The position numbers and the translations under genes are program-made. Positions 62,899-64,000 of a stretch of DNA of 64,000 nt are shown here, piece after piece. How positions within the stretch are numbered: position 1 is the stretch's first letter; each line of letters begins with the position of its first letter. The DNA comes from Luzula sylvatica (lineage: Eukaryota > Streptophyta > Magnoliopsida > Poales > Juncaceae): NCBI GenBank assembly GCA_946800325.1, contig OX326956.1, positions 46,453,552 through 46,517,551 of the forward strand, given 5' to 3'. Under the pieces are notes generated by a model. That model was not told where the DNA came from. It was given only the letters and a program-made list of their open reading frames with translations, and did not search any database.

Positions 62899-63524
62899 TA
62901 GGGATGTCAATGGTGTGGATATTGCCCGAACCGACCCGAACCGTATCCGAAGAAATATCCGGATTCGAAAAAAATATCCGGATCCGAGTGGATCCGGATA
63001 TGGATCTGGTTGATAATTTTAGAATCCGAAACCGGATTCGATATTCGATTTGGTGCGGGAACCGGATCCGTGTTCCGGATCCTACCCGGATCCGGATACT
63101 CAGAACCAGATTCGAGTATCCGGAACCGGATCCGGATACGCATATTATATATTATTTTTATGTATTATATTTGATATTAGTTGAAAAATCATATACAAAT
63201 TAATAATTTGTGAGTGATTTAAACTCACAATCGTAAAATTACGTGTAAATATAATCATATTTATCTTTCATGTCACAAATTATATATATTTATAGCTAAA
63301 AAGTAAGTTATGTTATGATAACGTAGTATCCGTTTTAATATCCGAAAGAGAACCGTATCTATATCCGTATCCGACAATATCCGAACCGTATCCGTATCCG
63401 TTTATTATCCGAACCGTATCTGGATCCGGATAATTCCGTATCCGGATTCGTATCCGAAAAAAAATATGGATATGGATCTGGTATGACCACTATCCGAACC
63501 GGATCCGAACCATTGACACCCCTA
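62899..63524. mobile_element. hAT-like MITE, 626 bp, with 8-bp target duplication
   Basis: Terminal inverted repeats TAGGGATGTCAATGG (left) and CCATTGACACCCCTA (right) match at 14 of 15 positions. The direct repeat GTTGGCGA flanks both ends exactly (62891-62898 and 63525-63532). The interior is rich in ATCCGGATCCG and CCGAACC phrases on both arms, making a long imperfect dyad. The open frames on both strands at 62889-63203 are translated subrepeat, rich in R, I and P. No transposase is present. Confidence 0.9.
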
Positions 63525-63532
63525 GTTGGCGA

Positions 63533-64000
63533 ACACATATTATAAAAATATGTTTTGAGCTTTTCTTTCTCCTTGTTATTTCCTTCTTTTTGCTATTATT
63601 TGATTATCCCCTGTAATTGATTTGTTACATTTAAAAATTGACCCTATTTTCTTACTTCATTTGAATGAATTTAGGCAGTCAAAATTTGGTATAACACATG
63701 TCATTCAATCTATTTCGAACTATTTAAATAATAATAATAATAATATAACGAGTAAAGTTGTTTTATACTCGTCTTCTTTTTCTTAATAAATTAATTTTAA
63801 ATTTGAAAATAGTAAAAAATATATATTTTTTTATTTTCTATTTAATTTCTTCTCTCACTGAATTTCAATTTCTAATAATTAGATCAACGAAGTTTAATAT
63901 AATATCATCATGAATTATTAAATTCTAATTATAATAATATAAAGGCTCAATTTTATCAATACTCTCAAGCGTTGACCGTCAAAAAATAAATAAATATTTA
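63533..64000. other. AT-rich intergenic, nothing recognisable
   Basis: Contains a short AATAATAATAATAAT microsatellite near 63728. No gene or element end seen before the window edge. Confidence 0.5.

Noticed and set aside
62889..63203. Arginine/isoleucine-rich frames on both strands
   Set aside because: Both are open because the hAT-like MITE is built of GGATCCG-type subrepeats.

Overview
The window looks like nuclear DNA of a flowering plant, probably a eudicot. The signs are Ty1/copia LTR retrotransposons with a tRNA-iMet-type primer binding site, a Helitron and hAT-like MITEs, GT-AG introns, and a split gene for a plastid-targeted metallo-hydrolase-like protein. I cannot name the species.

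Layout. (1) 1-5175: a decayed Ty1/copia element on the minus strand. The reverse transcriptase runs off the left edge, followed rightwards by integrase, an unrecognised gag-side stretch, a long repeat-rich leader, the primer binding site, and a complete 5' LTR (4192-5175). The LTR ends directly against satellite DNA, so the element appears to have inserted into the array, and the array probably continues beyond the left edge. (2) 5176-49452: about 44.3 kb of uninterrupted head-to-tail satellite, roughly 355 monomers of about 124-125 bp, all in one orientation. Two monomer types, A and B, alternate to give a dimer of about 249 bp. On top of that are three higher-order repeats (HORs): a nearly identical 15-mer of 1854-1861 bp in about 10.3 copies (18733-37914), an older 10-mer of about 1.25 kb (about 41.88-45.75 kb), and an old 15-mer of about 1.866 kb (about 46.43-49.42 kb). 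The single-copy progenitor of the young HOR can be recognised at about 7800-9659, inside a 12.05-kb-offset duplication whose second copy carries the amplified HOR. (3) 49453-64000: the AT-rich right flank. It holds two minus-strand genes, a 75-residue membrane microprotein (50508-50817) and a six-exon plastid metallo-hydrolase-like protein (56508-57965). It also holds a second copia 3' LTR of the same lineage, a tRNA-derived SINE-like element, a non-autonomous Helitron, hAT-like MITEs with 8-bp target duplications, two copies of another TIR element, and AT-rich low-complexity tracts.

The main point of interest is the satellite. The progenitor, the amplified HOR, the hybrid monomers that set its odd length, a conversion tract, and shared variants between units can all be read in one window, so its formation can be partly reconstructed. 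No protein-coding gene is supported inside the array. The many 60-80 codon ORFs there are by-products of the repeat. Identities quoted by eye are qualitative; no alignment was run.
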